Assembly (NCBI RefSeq): GCF_026914265.1
Contig: NC_069130.1
Coordinates: 42,152,429-42,216,428 of the forward strand
Origin: Mya arenaria
Taxonomy: Eukaryota > Mollusca > Bivalvia > Myida > Myidae
Length of the DNA stretch: 64,000 nt
Direction of reading: 5' to 3'
The notes under the pieces were generated by a model. The model had not been told where the DNA came from. It saw only the letters and a list, made by a program, of their open reading frames with translations, and did no database searches. Shown here piece after piece: positions 47,101 to 56,429 of this stretch (position 1 is the stretch's first letter; every line of letters begins with the position of its first letter). The translations under genes and the position numbers were made by a program.

Positions 47101-47212
47101 CCTCTTAGTTTGTTTAGAGAAATGACATGAACTTATGTATAACTATATGTATTAAGACGATGTACAATTGTATAAGTCTAATAAAATATCTGTTCTGTTC
47201 TGTTCTGTTCAC
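44195..47212 (+). mobile_element. LINE (non-LTR retrotransposon), 5'-truncated, open reverse transcriptase frame
   Basis: The body starts inside the endonuclease domain and ends in a short tandem tail (CTGTT repeated four times, 47190-47212) after a 3'UTR of about 215 bp. It interrupts the leader block, whose halves flank it, so the insertion is younger than the leader duplication. About 5 bp of target seem to be missing rather than duplicated. The truncated 5' end makes it non-autonomous. The clade is probably in the CR1/L2/Jockey-type group with an APE endonuclease, but I cannot fix it by eye. Confidence 0.92.
44201..46975 (+). CDS. LINE ORF2 fragment: APE endonuclease C-terminus, reverse transcriptase, Cys-rich end
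   Basis: The frame is open without a proper start from the truncated 5' edge to TAA at 46973. Order of parts: endonuclease C-terminal motifs (SSVIDYLL, then QWSDHAPLHF, the catalytic SDH signature, about 44337-44360); reverse transcriptase with motif A YVDLLKCFD (about 45472), GLRQGEVMSPILFSLF (about 45648) and the catalytic FADD (45776-45787); and a terminal cysteine-histidine motif CLCC-x13-H-x3-C (about 46743-46795). No stop or frameshift over 925 codons suggests a recent insertion. The first ATG inside the frame is not a natural start. Confidence 0.93.
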   Translation, partial: NGRIGNSRKHTFYAHNGSSVIDYLLTRECNFSLLSNFTVGDFNQWSDHAPLHFVLYCNNFTPQYETYTDVKYKWNSSLREQFRSGIITKLPVFNDIVENIDCLNRVSINDTLDRFTATIRCVADPLFSKQCNYSNKPCFETESCIKSADWFDNDCVNARNLYQESLCNFNTNKTEVNRSALCSRKKYYKDLIRKKKSCAFRIKMKEIENLRRSKPKEFWKFFKSKNKLNNCNISLEDFKIFFENLSNNTSDCNNAEAEHFCSNHDFDESNLTFPELDEPISVNEVNCAIKHLKRNKSTGSDCILNEYFIECVDILSSHCCDIFNSILSSGFYPEKWTEGVIIPLHKKGSIDDVNNYRGITLVSCFSKVFTTILNKRIESFCEANATISDAQFGFRKGCSTVDAIYILISIVQKYINENKRLYVIYVDLLKCFDSIYRNALWLKLYNTGIKGKLLRVVKDMYENVKSGVKSCASYSDYFSYAVGLRQGEVMSPILFSLFVEDLELFMQDNNNSGLNIDDIVLIMLLFADDMAILGKSPQEVQSHLDNLYLYCNAWGLKVNTSKTKIMVFRKRGGLRQDENWLYNGHTIEVVDNFNYLGTVINYTGSYTFNQEHLVGKALKAMNILLYKCKEYDLSPKLFCQLFDAFVGSILNYACEIWGYTKSKEIERIHLKFCKRLMQVKINTCNATVYGELGRYPLYINRYVRIIKYFFKLNRSTNIIIQYVYTQAINDCNKGCVNWVSNVKKLLNDYGFAYVFDNPSAICVNTFICEFKCRVIDTFKQEWYGNISKSTVLDMYRLFKTSFEYEKYLDLAPKNLRLYFVKLRVSVHPLRIQTGRYARNNISRNERYCLCCNDLDIEDEFHFICVCRCYSQIRKLFIKPLYYVNPSVFKFHKLLTSYDKTEIMNVCKYMKQAFVIRNSIINNMT

Positions 47213-47320
47213 ATCAAATTGGTTCTAGCTATACGCCCCTTATGTCAAAGCAAGAGCGTACGTTGTCGATGTAAGAAAGGACGCTGTCGATGCAAGAAAG
47301 CATACTCTGATTCAAAATCT
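47213..47320 (+). repeat. End of leader copy 2 with about three 21-bp units
   Basis: CACATCAAATTGGTTCTAGC, then TATACGCCCCTTATGTC, then TTGTCGATGTAAGAAAGGAC and CTGTCGATGCAAGAAAGCAT. The same leader that precedes the 70-unit array is here followed by only about three units. The sequence 47321-47599 shows no feature. Confidence 0.75.
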
Positions 47321-47599
47321 TGCATGTTTATATATTTTTTAAACGTTTAATTGTTCATAGAATGTGTTGATAAAAATATTAGGTCAATATTTCAAAGAAA
47401 AAACTAATTATATATTTTGACTTTTTTGAGGCTATGTGGTAAAATTAGTTCAGAGTGAGATTGAGATTTGAAATAAGTATTTTATATCAATCTAATAAAT
47501 GTGTATTTATATTTTTTGAAAGTAGTTTAAATGTCCGTTTAGAAAGTTAGTATTGATACAATAGCACTTTCACGTGTAAAACAATAACGAAAAACGGAA

Positions 47600-48312
47600 A
47601 ATGAAAGTATTTCAAATTATCTTTATTCATAAACATATTTAACAATAAAACAAGTTCAGATTGTCACTAACACATTATAACAGAAAATAAATAACTCTGT
47701 ACACGTTGACAGTTTCGGAAGAGAGAGAAAGAAGGGGTGGAAGACAGTGAAAAATAAAATGATATAAGGAACAATACAATAACATATTCTTACACAAAAA
47801 AAAATCAGTATGTATACGGTGACCATTTAAGATGCACTGATTTGTTCAATCAAAGTGCCGTTCAATTTCTAGTCGTAGAACTGGCTTTCTCATCCGTTTG
47901 TTCATCATACGGAGTTATGGTAGATTTGAATGACCTCCACCAGCACAAGTTGCAAAAGTTCATACAGTTATAGTCCAATCAGAACGTCAGTCGAACCGTT
48001 TCGACCTATAAGAAAGCATTTTAGAGCGTACCGCTTGGTCATAACGAACTTGACACGATGTTTTGTCCAAGACCCGGTTATAATGTCACTCTCCTAAACT
48101 GGTCAATCCGGCCCGAGTCCGAAGGAACTCACGACTCGTGAAATAAACAAGCATGTCGCTTGATGTACGCCGACCAGTCATAAGCCAGCATGGTGGAATT
48201 CCTTGAGTTTTCCATCGGTGGTTTGTGGCGTTGTATGTCATATTCTGTCATTCTGCCAATCATAATGCCGCAACTTTACTACTTATGACATTTGACGTGA
48301 ATGAATGACCAA
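47600..48312 (-). promoter_or_regulatory. cdc25 A 3'UTR with polyadenylation signal
   Basis: The minus strand carries AATAAA at 47627-47622, in a block (TATCTTTATTCATAAACATA on the plus strand) shared by all three genes. Unlike B and C, this 3'UTR has no tRNA. It keeps sequence related to C around 47860-48130. Confidence 0.75.
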
Positions 48313-49598
48313 TCAGAATGCCAGTCTGACGGTACCCCCAGTTTGTCCAAAACGTGACCTGTGACGAGGTTTGTCGCCTGCTGCCCAGGACTTTGACTTG
48401 ACCCGGAAGTGACGTAAGTCATTGGTGTGCTCTTGATGCAACATGGGAACATATCTCTGGGGGAAGCACTGGTTCTGAAATAACATAAAAAGCACATTAG
48501 TTCACGAATGAAATTGGTTTACTTTCCAGTAGAACAAATGCTTCTATATTTACATCACGTCTCTTTAAAATATGGTCTTTAACTGCGTGCTAAACATAGA
48601 CATTGTTCATTCTTATCAATACGTCAAACACAATACATTACCTGGTTGTGTTGGTAAAACGCCTTGTATCCGCCTTCCAAGAGGTAAACCTCTGGGAAAT
48701 TTAGTTGTGGGTAAGACTCCTTGTTTAAGTCACGGTCCAATGATCTGAGATGGCGGTACATCTTTGGGCCTCGTTCTGATGAAAACTCGCAGTGGAAAAT
48801 GATCACGTGATTCTTGTCAGATGACGTCACAGTCTCGTTGAGGAAGTTCTGGATGGCGTCCCTCGTGTAGAGATTAATGGCACCACGGATATGGCCTCCC
48901 TCGAACTCATACGGGTACCTTGCGTCTATGACAGTCACGTGATCGATGTGATGGTTGTAGGTGCCATTCAGTACCTTAGACATCTGGAAGTTAGACAATT
49001 AATTTATAAGAATATTCAAAACGTCGTAACTCAGTATATTTGAAATAAAGCATTATGTTCTCATTAAAGTTTATGCCAAGGCAATAAAGAAAAAAAAACG
49101 CATACATTTTAAACACTGGTGTTTGATAACAATTCCAGACGCGTTTAAGAAAGGGGTAAAGTTTTGGCGTTCTCATAAATATTAAGTCGCCATTGAAAGT
49201 TCAGTAAACGAAATGAAACATCAAAATAGTCTTACTGTTTTGGATGAAATTGCCTTGAGATCTTTGTGTTTGCCGGCCACTGTCGGCAGCGCATTATCAC
49301 GTGACCCGTCGGCCACGAGATCTGAATTCGTCGACAGCCGCTCTACAGCCCGGATGACATCACTCATGGGAGAATAGTCCTCAGTTATGATGACGTCAGC
49401 ACTTTGAGATGACGTGTGTGTGTATTCAGCGGTTCTGCGTCTTTTTCGGTTGTGCGAAACGTCACTGACGTCTGTCGAAAAATCTTCAATGTTTTTCGAG
49501 AATATTGTCTCCACTTCTATTTTGTCTCTAGTTATTTCTTCATCAAAGAAAACTTTCTTTCTGGAAGTTAGAAATTGTCCCTTTAGCAACGAAAACAT
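48313..49598 (-). CDS. CDC25-type dual-specificity phosphatase, paralog A
   Basis: M-phase inducer phosphatase: removes inhibitory Thr/Tyr phosphates from cyclin-dependent kinases. Exons 49236-49598, 48642-48983 and 48313-48474, all junctions phase 0, 288 aa. Seen: basic NRKRRRT (possible nuclear signal), DNALPTVAGKHKDLKAISSKT leading into the rhodanese-type catalytic domain, active site HCEFSSERGP (Cys186, Arg192), and C-terminal YVPMLHQEH and FRVKSKSWAAG as in the CDC25 kinase-binding tail. Vertebrate CDC25s are 400-570 aa, so the N-terminal regulatory region is short. Odd: IDARYPYE has Ala142 where B, C and the family have Cys (the back-door cysteine). The start is MFSLLKGQF, shared with B and C. 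An upstream exon could add about 29 residues in frame in this copy only. Confidence 0.93.
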
Positions 49599-49622
49599 GG
49601 TTATTTTGTTTATAATTATTAC

Positions 49623-49926
49623 GCTGAAAGGTTAGCATAACGACGAGATTCTTGCACTGCATTTAAGAAGATATCAATATTTAATGCCGATTTTGTCAAT
49701 AATCTTTCAGTATTGAATGTCAGTTTCTACAGGATTGAATACAAGTTTGTAAGAGTGTTGTGTTTCGCACGTTGTGTCCTGTCATGTCTGAAGTATGAGA
49801 ACCCGGATTTAAAAAAAAGAGTTTTACTATATGAAAATTAAAATACTTGTACAAATGTACTTACTTCGATGCATAACGGCGGGCCAACGGCGATACGGAA
49901 CAAAAATCCAAAATCTGAGGAGGCAT
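49623..49926 (-). other. cdc25 A 5' exon (in-frame MPPQ peptide) and intron
   Basis: ATG at 49926-49924 opens MPPQILDFCSVSPLARRYAS. The exon ends at 49865 before GTAAGT in phase 2. An acceptor TTTCAG precedes 49623. Joining 49865 to 49623 gives nine more codons and runs in frame into MFSLLKGQF, predicting a 317-aa form. In B and C the same exon stops before the main start. It is either an N-terminal extension special to A or a 5'UTR exon. Confidence 0.6.
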
Positions 49927-50005
49927 GTTGAAAAGGTAGTTTAGTTGAAGCTGCATACACGAACAAGATTGTCGAAGATCTGATGAAAATTCTGAAGATC
50001 GGCGG

Positions 50006-50012
50006 TTTTATA
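50006..50012 (-). promoter_or_regulatory. TATA box of cdc25 A
   Basis: TATAAAA on the minus strand, about 80 nt before the ATG of the 5' exon. B and C have TATAAAAA at the matching place. Transcription should start about 25-30 nt downstream. Confidence 0.7.
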
Positions 50013-50039
50013 CGGTATATGTCAATATGTTAAGATAGT

Positions 50040-50340
50040 TCAGACGTCCAATCAAGCACGATGATTGGAGCGGCGAACGCTCTGAGTCGCTCAAGTCAAC
50101 GCATTGATGGACGCTAAAAACCTCAATGCGGTGCAATTAGCCGCTCATCAAGCAATTAAGGTTATCCATTGACAATCTGATGAGTGATCATTGTTTGACA
50201 ATATTGTTTGTCAGATTGTGACGAAACGTTTACGTGTTATTGAACCCAGAGCAATATTCATGGCGATGTTTAAGATGAAAGAGACTTTTAATGAGATAAC
50301 ATTAGTAGAATGTTAGATTGTATAAATGAGAACTTTATGG
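50040..50340 (-). promoter_or_regulatory. Conserved upstream block of cdc25 A (left arm)
   Basis: The stretch with ATTGACAATCTGATGAGTGA, TTGTTTGTCAGATTGTGACG and GAGCAATATTCATGGCGATG is shared with the B and C upstream regions. An inverted copy lies across the spacer array at 51935-52140. It holds a 9-bp inverted repeat (ACAATCTGA/TCAGATTGT, about 31 bp apart). Conservation suggests a promoter module, but duplication alone would also keep it. Confidence 0.6.
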
Positions 50341-50754
50341 TCGCTAGAAGACATGCAAACAGAAAACCAAAAAAATAACTGAAATATTTTGATAGTTAAT
50401 GGCCCTAAATAGTTGTCTTTGTTGTATACGAAAACTAGTAGACAAGCGAATACAATTCCAATGTGAACAAAGTCTCAGATAACTCCCAAACAGAGAGCAG
50501 AAAAAGCATTGACACATTTGCAACAAAAACCAATAATTGTGCCCGTTTTGATAAGCCCCAAGAAAGTACATTTCTGAATTTCTTTTAAATCTTAGGTCGT
50601 TTAATATTAAACATGCGTTTGCTCTTTGCCTAAGAGATACTTATTTTTTGTCATTTCATTTACTAAATTGGACCTTTTTCCAGAACTATTTTATATCTTT
50701 TTTGCATTACAATGTGGAAAAATAAACGCTTTTTGGTACTGGGAATCGTGAACG

Positions 50755-51475
50755 CACAGTCAAGTTAAACGTATCATGAGCGACAGAGTCCAGGTAAAAG
50801 TATCATGTACGACAAAGGTCAGGTAAACGTATCACGAATGGAAGGGCCCATGTAATCGTATCACGAACGGAAGGGCCCAGGTAATCGTTTCACGAACGGA
50901 AGGGCACAGGTAATCGTTTCACGAACGGAAGGGCCCTGGTAAACGAATACGAACGGAAGGGCCCTGGTAAACGTATTACGAACGGAAGCGTCCTGGTAAA
51001 CGTATTACGAACGGGAGGGCCCTGGTAAACGTATTACGAACGGAATGGCCCAGGTAATCGTATCACGAACGGAAGCGCCCAGGTAAACGTATTACGAACG
51101 GAAGGGCCCAGGTAAACGTATCATGAACTGAAGGGCCCAGGTAATCGTATCACGAACGGAAGGGCCCAGGTAATCGTAGAAGGGCCCAGGTAATCGTATC
51201 ACGAACGGAAGGGCCCTGGTAAACGTATTATGAACGGAAGGGCCCAGGTAATCGTATCACGAACGGAAGGGCCCTGGTAAACGTATCACGAACGGAAGGG
51301 CCCTGGTAAACGTATTACGAACGGAAGGGCGTAGGTAAACGTATTACGAATGGAAGGGCCTAGGTTAACGTATCACGAACGGAAGTGCCCAGGTAAACGT
51401 ATCACGAATGGAAGGGCCCTGGCAAACGTATTACGAACGGAAGGGCCCATGTAAACGTATCTTGGACTGCAGAGC
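50755..51475. repeat. 29-bp minisatellite in the A-B spacer (about 24 units)
   Basis: Unit GTAAACGTATCACGAACGGA plus AGGGCCCAG, 29 bp, with TATTACG and CCCTGG variants. One unit is internally shortened at about 51170. It is related to the array at 56430-58455 but made almost only of the GAACGGAAGGGCCC type. Confidence 0.93.
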
Positions 51476-51679
51476 CTAGAAGAACTATTTTTTGAACGAT
51501 GGAGTGCAGCTTAAGAAATGCTAAATGGCAAAGCTCAGATTAACGTCTCCAATGTATGTTATAAGTATGACCTATTATCAGGAATGACCCAAAATTTGGG
51601 CTAATTACTGAAGATGATTGAGTAAGGACAATCTGGGCACTGCTTTTCACTGTAATTTGATCTGACTTATTTAATTACA

Positions 51680-52140
51680 AAATGTATGATTCCACGGACC
51701 TATGACTCTATATTTATTGATAAAAAATAAAATATTGTATTGATGTCGGCTTGGATTAATATTCATCTAAATGAGATGAGCAATTGTTATATAATGTTTG
51801 TTCTCATACTAATTCCAGACATTTTTGAATTACAAGAAGTTTGTCTCGGTTTTTATCAAACAAGAAATAAAATGAATATAATTTGGCTGTGCCTTGAGTC
51901 ATCACAGATTTTCAGACACGATCAGTAATCTCTTTCATATGCACCGTCGCCATGAATATTGCTCTGGGTTCAATACCATTTGAAAGTTTATCACAATCTG
52001 ATAAACGTTATTGTCAAACAATAATCACTCATCAGATTGTCAATGTCTAATTGGTTGATGAAAGGTCTTATTCGGCTGCATTTGAGATGATTCAGAGGCG
52101 TCTGAACAGTCTTGGCCTTTCAAATATTGAGCACAGTAAC
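51680..52140 (+). promoter_or_regulatory. Inverted copy of the cdc25 upstream block, A-B spacer (right arm)
   Basis: On the plus strand CGCCATGAATATTGCTCTGG, then CACAATCTGATAAACGTTAT and ACTCATCAGATTGTCAATG are the complement of 50170-50290. So the 29-bp array sits between inverted arms about 200 bp or longer. No MPPQ-type exon or coding follows on the plus strand. From 52141 to 52600 nothing else is recognised. Confidence 0.65.
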
Positions 52141-52614
52141 ATAACAACAACAACAAATAATAATAAACCAGCAACACTCGAAATATTATAGAAGCTGCCG
52201 TTGTTTCATTAGTTTTCGGTCAACTAATGGATTTTTTAGAAGGTTCCATTATCCGATAAAAGATTGTTTTGTTAAGAACTTAGTCGCCAATAGTCGTCCA
52301 AATGTTATTTTGGTTTGTCATTGAAATAAAAAAGGCGAAAAAATCAGAATTAACTATGGTATTTTTAACATTCAGTATCGCCGTCTAAATTCAAAACATC
52401 ATGCGCCAAATTATTGATGTGTTGGGTGGTTTTAATAAATTTAGTAATGCTTTAGAAAGATAGCAATAACACACATTTTCAAAATAAGCGAAATATACAT
52501 ATAACCGATTCCGTCAACATAATTGATGAACAGATTCTAGTTTAATCGCTTACTATTAAAATATCATTTAGATTAATGATGTGAATTATGATGAATACCA
52601 TTTTCTTCTAGTTT

Positions 52615-52917
52615 GCCCTAAACACAGAGAACTGCGAAAAAAGTATTTAAGCAATTTTTACTGCAGATGGCCAACATTAACAAAATTCGAAAACCTTATG
52701 ATAACTACATCGCCAAAATTACTTCTAAATGTATCAAAGTTTGTATAATTTTCATTTTGCGACAGAAGTGGAAATTAAATGTTCACTCTTCTTCCGTGTA
52801 AAAGTTTGTGTTCTTGTGTACTTGTACCACTGTATTTCATTGTATGTTATTTTTGGTATGGCTATGATGTTGCCACAACATTAATGCTAATAAAACTTAT
52901 GTTATTTTATGTTATAT
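52615..52917 (+). mobile_element. LINE 3'-end fragment (plus strand)
   Basis: A short frame starting at about 52629 reads LRKKYLSNFYCRWPTLTKFE, then ends at a TAA near 52749. This resembles the C-terminal tail of LINE ORF2 (compare LRQKYRIKFNWPKMAKFKYL at 59926-60171). A 3'UTR and a TTATGTTATTTTATGTTATA tail follow. It lies between GTGAATTAT and AAGCGGTTCGCG, which are unit-flanking sequences of the cdc25 spacer. Confidence 0.75.
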
Positions 52918-53199
52918 TAAGCGGTTCGCGAATGAACGCTGGCTAATATAGAGCCATATCGCGCTAAACACTAAGCTACATTAATATCGGCACAGGGTTG
53001 TTCAGAAGACCAAACATAAACAATAACTATTACTGATATCATTATTACTTTCTAGTTGGTGCATATCCGCCGATTTAAGTTTGTACCCACTAATTGCATG
53101 CATTATATTCAAGTTTTTAAAGTAGTTTGTGGGCTCGTTTAGCAAGGCGACATTGACAGTTAGTATTGAACAATCGCACCTTTAAATATATTTAAAACT

Positions 53200-53686
53200 G
53201 ATGACAATCTTAAATATAATCTTTATTCATAAACATATATAACAATAGCACATGTCACTAACAAAAATAAGCACAAATTACTTATACGCAATATATAAAT
53301 AACTCTGTAAACTTTAACAGTTTTGGAAGAGGTAGCAAGTAAAATGTGAAAGAAAATAACAATACAATGTACATAAAATAATTATTTGCATAATGTGATT
53401 TACATACGTATCTAACATATCAGGTTCCGTAGTGTAGTGGTTATCACGTCTGCTTTACACGCAGAAGGTCCTGGGTTCGAGCCCCAGCGGAAACAGTGTC
53501 TTTTTACAATCACTTATTTATTTGTAAAAAATAAAAGTTCTGAAGTTTACTGATCTGTCTCCCGGCGGTGTTTATGATGTCTAACCTGTGACGTATATTG
53601 TCGTATTCATTCTGCTGGTGAAGAGGCACGCCTTGAGTATTCTGTGACGTCACTACACACGACATATAACATTAATGAATGACCAA
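53200..53686 (-). promoter_or_regulatory. cdc25 B 3'UTR with polyadenylation signal
   Basis: AATAAA on the minus strand at 53227-53222. The interval between stop and signal contains tRNA-Val copy 2 on the opposite strand. Confidence 0.75.
53423..53495 (+). tRNA. tRNA-Val(TAC), copy 2, acceptor-stem mismatch
   Basis: 73 nt with intact D loop, anticodon arm (TCTGC-TTTACAC-GCAGA, anticodon TAC) and T arm. The internal boxes TAGTGTAGTGG and GGTTCGAGCCC are intact. The 3' acceptor strand reads CGGAAAC against GGTTCCG, leaving one A-G mismatch at the second pair. A TTTTT terminator follows at about 53502. Lies antisense within the cdc25 B 3'UTR. Confidence 0.88.
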
Positions 53687-54952
53687 TCAGAAAGCGAGTC
53701 GGAAGGTTCTCCCCGTTTTATCCACACGTGACCTGTGACGCGGTTTATCACCTGCTGCCCAGGACTTGGACTTGACCCGGAAGTGACGTAAGTCTTTTGC
53801 GTGCTCCTCGTGCAACATGGGGACATACCGCTGGGGGAAGCAATGGTTCTGCAATAACAAAATGGTGACATTATTTTACGCATGAAATGGTTTAACTACA
53901 GAACAAATAATGATACATAATTAAATCACGCTTCTTTAAATCACTCTGGGATATATATGTTCGTTTAACATCACATTACTCATTCTTATCAACAAGTCAA
54001 ACATAAATTACCTCGTACTGCTGGAAAAACGCCTTGTATCCGCCCTCCAAGAGGTAAACCTCTGGAAAGTTCAGTTGCGGGTAAAAATCTTGGTTCAAGT
54101 CACGGTCCAGTGATCTAAGATGGCGGTACATCTTAGGACCACGTTCTGATGAGAACTCGCAGTGGAAAACGATCACGTGATTCTTATCTGATGACGTCAC
54201 AGTCTCGTTGAGAAAGTTCTGGACGGCGTCTTTCGTGTAGAGATTAATGGCACCCCGGATGTGGCCTCCATCGAACTCGTACGGGTATCTGCAGTCTATG
54301 ACGGTCATGTGATCAATATGGTGGTCGTAGTCGCCGTTCAGTACCGCTGTCATCTGAAAAAGTATAGCATTGTTTTATGAGGATATCCAGGACACCTTTA
54401 CTCATTACCTTTTTTCATGATACTAAAACAAATATATACAATATAATATATTTAAAACGCGGGGTTGGATAAAGAAGTTGGCTATACTTATATTTGCACG
54501 AAAGACAGTGATTCAGTTTGGGTGAACATTTAAAGTACCAACGCCCTGAACAATTCAGTACACGATATTAAACATTAAAATAATCTTACCGTTTCGGATG
54601 CAATGGCCTTGAGGTCTTTATGTTTGCCCGCAATTGTCGGCAGAGCGTTATCACGTGACCCGTCGGCCACGAGGTCAGAGTTCGTCGACAACCGCTCAAC
54701 AGCCCGAATGACGTCACTCACGGGAGAATCGGCTACCATGACGTCATGATGTTGCGATGACGTTGGTGTGTTTTCAGATGTTCTGCGTCTTTTTCGTTCC
54801 TGTTGAGCGGCGGTGACGTCTGATGAACATTCTTCGAAGTTCTTGGTGAATAATTTCTCAACTTGAGTTTCATTTTCGGCAGTAGTGTTTCCTTCATCAA
54901 ATAACAGCTTCTTTCTATAATTAAAGAATTGTCCCTTTAGCAACGGAAACAT
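53687..54952 (-). CDS. CDC25-type dual-specificity phosphatase, paralog B
   Basis: Exons 54590-54952, 54012-54353 and 53687-53848, lengths 363, 342 and 162 nt, all phase 0; 288 aa. Seen: MFPLLKGQFF start, basic ERKRRRT, a possible CDK site in ENTPTSS, DNALPTIAGKHKDLKAIASE, IDCRYPYEFDGGHIRG with back-door Cys142, catalytic HCEFSSERGP (Cys186, Arg192), and C-terminal CFPQRYVPMLHEEH and FRVKSKSWAAG. It differs from paralog C at only a handful of residues and more from A, so B and C are the younger pair. No stop or frameshift seen. It should act on cyclin-dependent kinases in nucleus or cytoplasm like its family. Confidence 0.93.
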
Positions 54953-54959
54953 AGTGACT

Positions 54960-55359
54960 TTAATTAATTACTACACTGGGAAATTCACAAAAAGACACAA
55001 TTTTATTTAAGTCCTTGCACTGCATTTTTTGACCATGGATTAAACGTTAACGACCGTGTCTAACAAACTCGGTGTAAGCATAGAACCCCAGATGTATCTA
55101 AAAATATATCAATATTTAATGCCGATTTTGCCAATAATCTGGCAGTATTGAATGCCAGTTTGTATAAGATTGAATAAAACTTTGATAGAGTGCTGTGTTT
55201 CGCAAGTTATGTCCTGTCATGTCTGAAGTACGAAATCCCGGATTTTAATGAGAGTTTTACTCAGTAAAAACTAAAAGATGTATGCAAATGTACTTACTTT
55301 AATACATACCGGAGGGCCAAAGGCGATACGGAACAAAAATCCAAACTCTGAGGAGGCAT
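54960..55359 (-). other. cdc25 B 5' exon with conserved MPPQ reading frame
   Basis: ATG at 55359 opens MPPQSLDFCSVSPLALRYVL. The donor GTAAGT follows 55298 and the next exon starts at 54975 after CCCAG. Across that junction the frame reads five more codons and stops at TAA (54962-54960), just before the main ATG at 54952. In B it behaves as a 25-codon upstream ORF in the 5'UTR. Confidence 0.6.
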
Positions 55360-55440
55360 GTTGAAATAAAGCAGTAAAGTTGAAGCTGTATACACGAACA
55401 AGATTGGAAAGGATCTGATGAAGTTCTGGAGATCGCCTAG

Positions 55441-55448
55441 TTTTTATA
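55441..55448 (-). promoter_or_regulatory. TATA box of cdc25 B
   Basis: TATAAAAA on the minus strand, about 80 nt before the 5' exon ATG, matching copies A and C. Confidence 0.7.
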
Positions 55449-55469
55449 TGTCAAATGTGTGCAGATAGT

Positions 55470-55745
55470 TCAGCTCAAGCTGTGGTCTCTAAGAGTCACT
55501 CAAGTCAACACTGTGATGGCCGCTGAACACCTCAAATGAATTCCAATTAGCCGCCCATCAAACAATTAGTGTTAACCATTGACAATCTGATGAGTGATTA
55601 TTGCTGGACAATATTGTTTGTCAGATTGTGATGAACCTTTTACAAGGTATTGGACCAAGAGCAATATTCATGGCGATGTTTAAGATGAAAGAGACTTTTA
55701 ATGAGATAACTTTAGTAGAATATTAGATTGTATCGATATAAACTT
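55470..55745 (-). promoter_or_regulatory. Conserved upstream block of cdc25 B (left arm)
   Basis: Same module as 50040-50340: ATTGACAATCTGATGAGTGA, GTTTGTCAGATTGTGATGAA and GAGCAATATTCATGGCGATG. Its inverted partner is at 58985-59160. The following 55746-56429 is AT-rich with no gene recognised, and is shared with 63300-64000. Confidence 0.6.
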
Positions 55746-56429
55746 TATTGTCATTAGAAGATATGCAGACAGAAACCAATATTATCTTTCAAAGTAATAG
55801 TAGTTTTATGAAGTGTGTAGAAAAGGTCATTTTTTGAAACGTTTATAAATGATATATTACGACCGGCAATATATGTTGTCAAATGGGGTTTGTTTGTTTT
55901 TAACCAAAAAATAAACGATATTTTTGCTACTAATTGTGCTAAAATCAAAAGCTTGATATCATATCGTAGAAATTTGAATTAAGTGTTTTGTTTTGTAATT
56001 TTATTAATAATATTTTTGCTGTTTTGGTATTTTACAGGACGAAATATCACATAAATACTTAAGTCATATCTCAATCTTAGTCTCAACTCATTTTACTGCC
56101 TAGAATCAAAAGGTATTAAAACCCTTATATGTTGTTCACACCTTTAAAATTGCTTTCCCGTATTGACTATGATCATTAATCACTTTGGTCAAGATTCCTA
56201 AGATTTTTTCTACAGCATTAAATGCAATTGAGTACAACTCGATGTTGTTTGAAAAATACTCAAGCATATTCTTTGCTGTAGAATTAGAGTTGAACTGAGT
56301 ATTTTTATGATATTGGGACCAGGAGTTTAATTTGCAAAGACTGTTTAAAAAGTATTTTACATCCAAAAAATGTTTAAAGGGTACTGTTTGAATAATGTGT
56401 TTGAAATTTGGGGATAAATATTCACGACA

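Noticed and set aside
53653-53883. 76-codon minus-strand frame over cdc25 B exon 3
   Set aside because: Wrong frame. The exon joined in phase reads NHCFPQRYVPMLHEEH, as in paralogs A and C.
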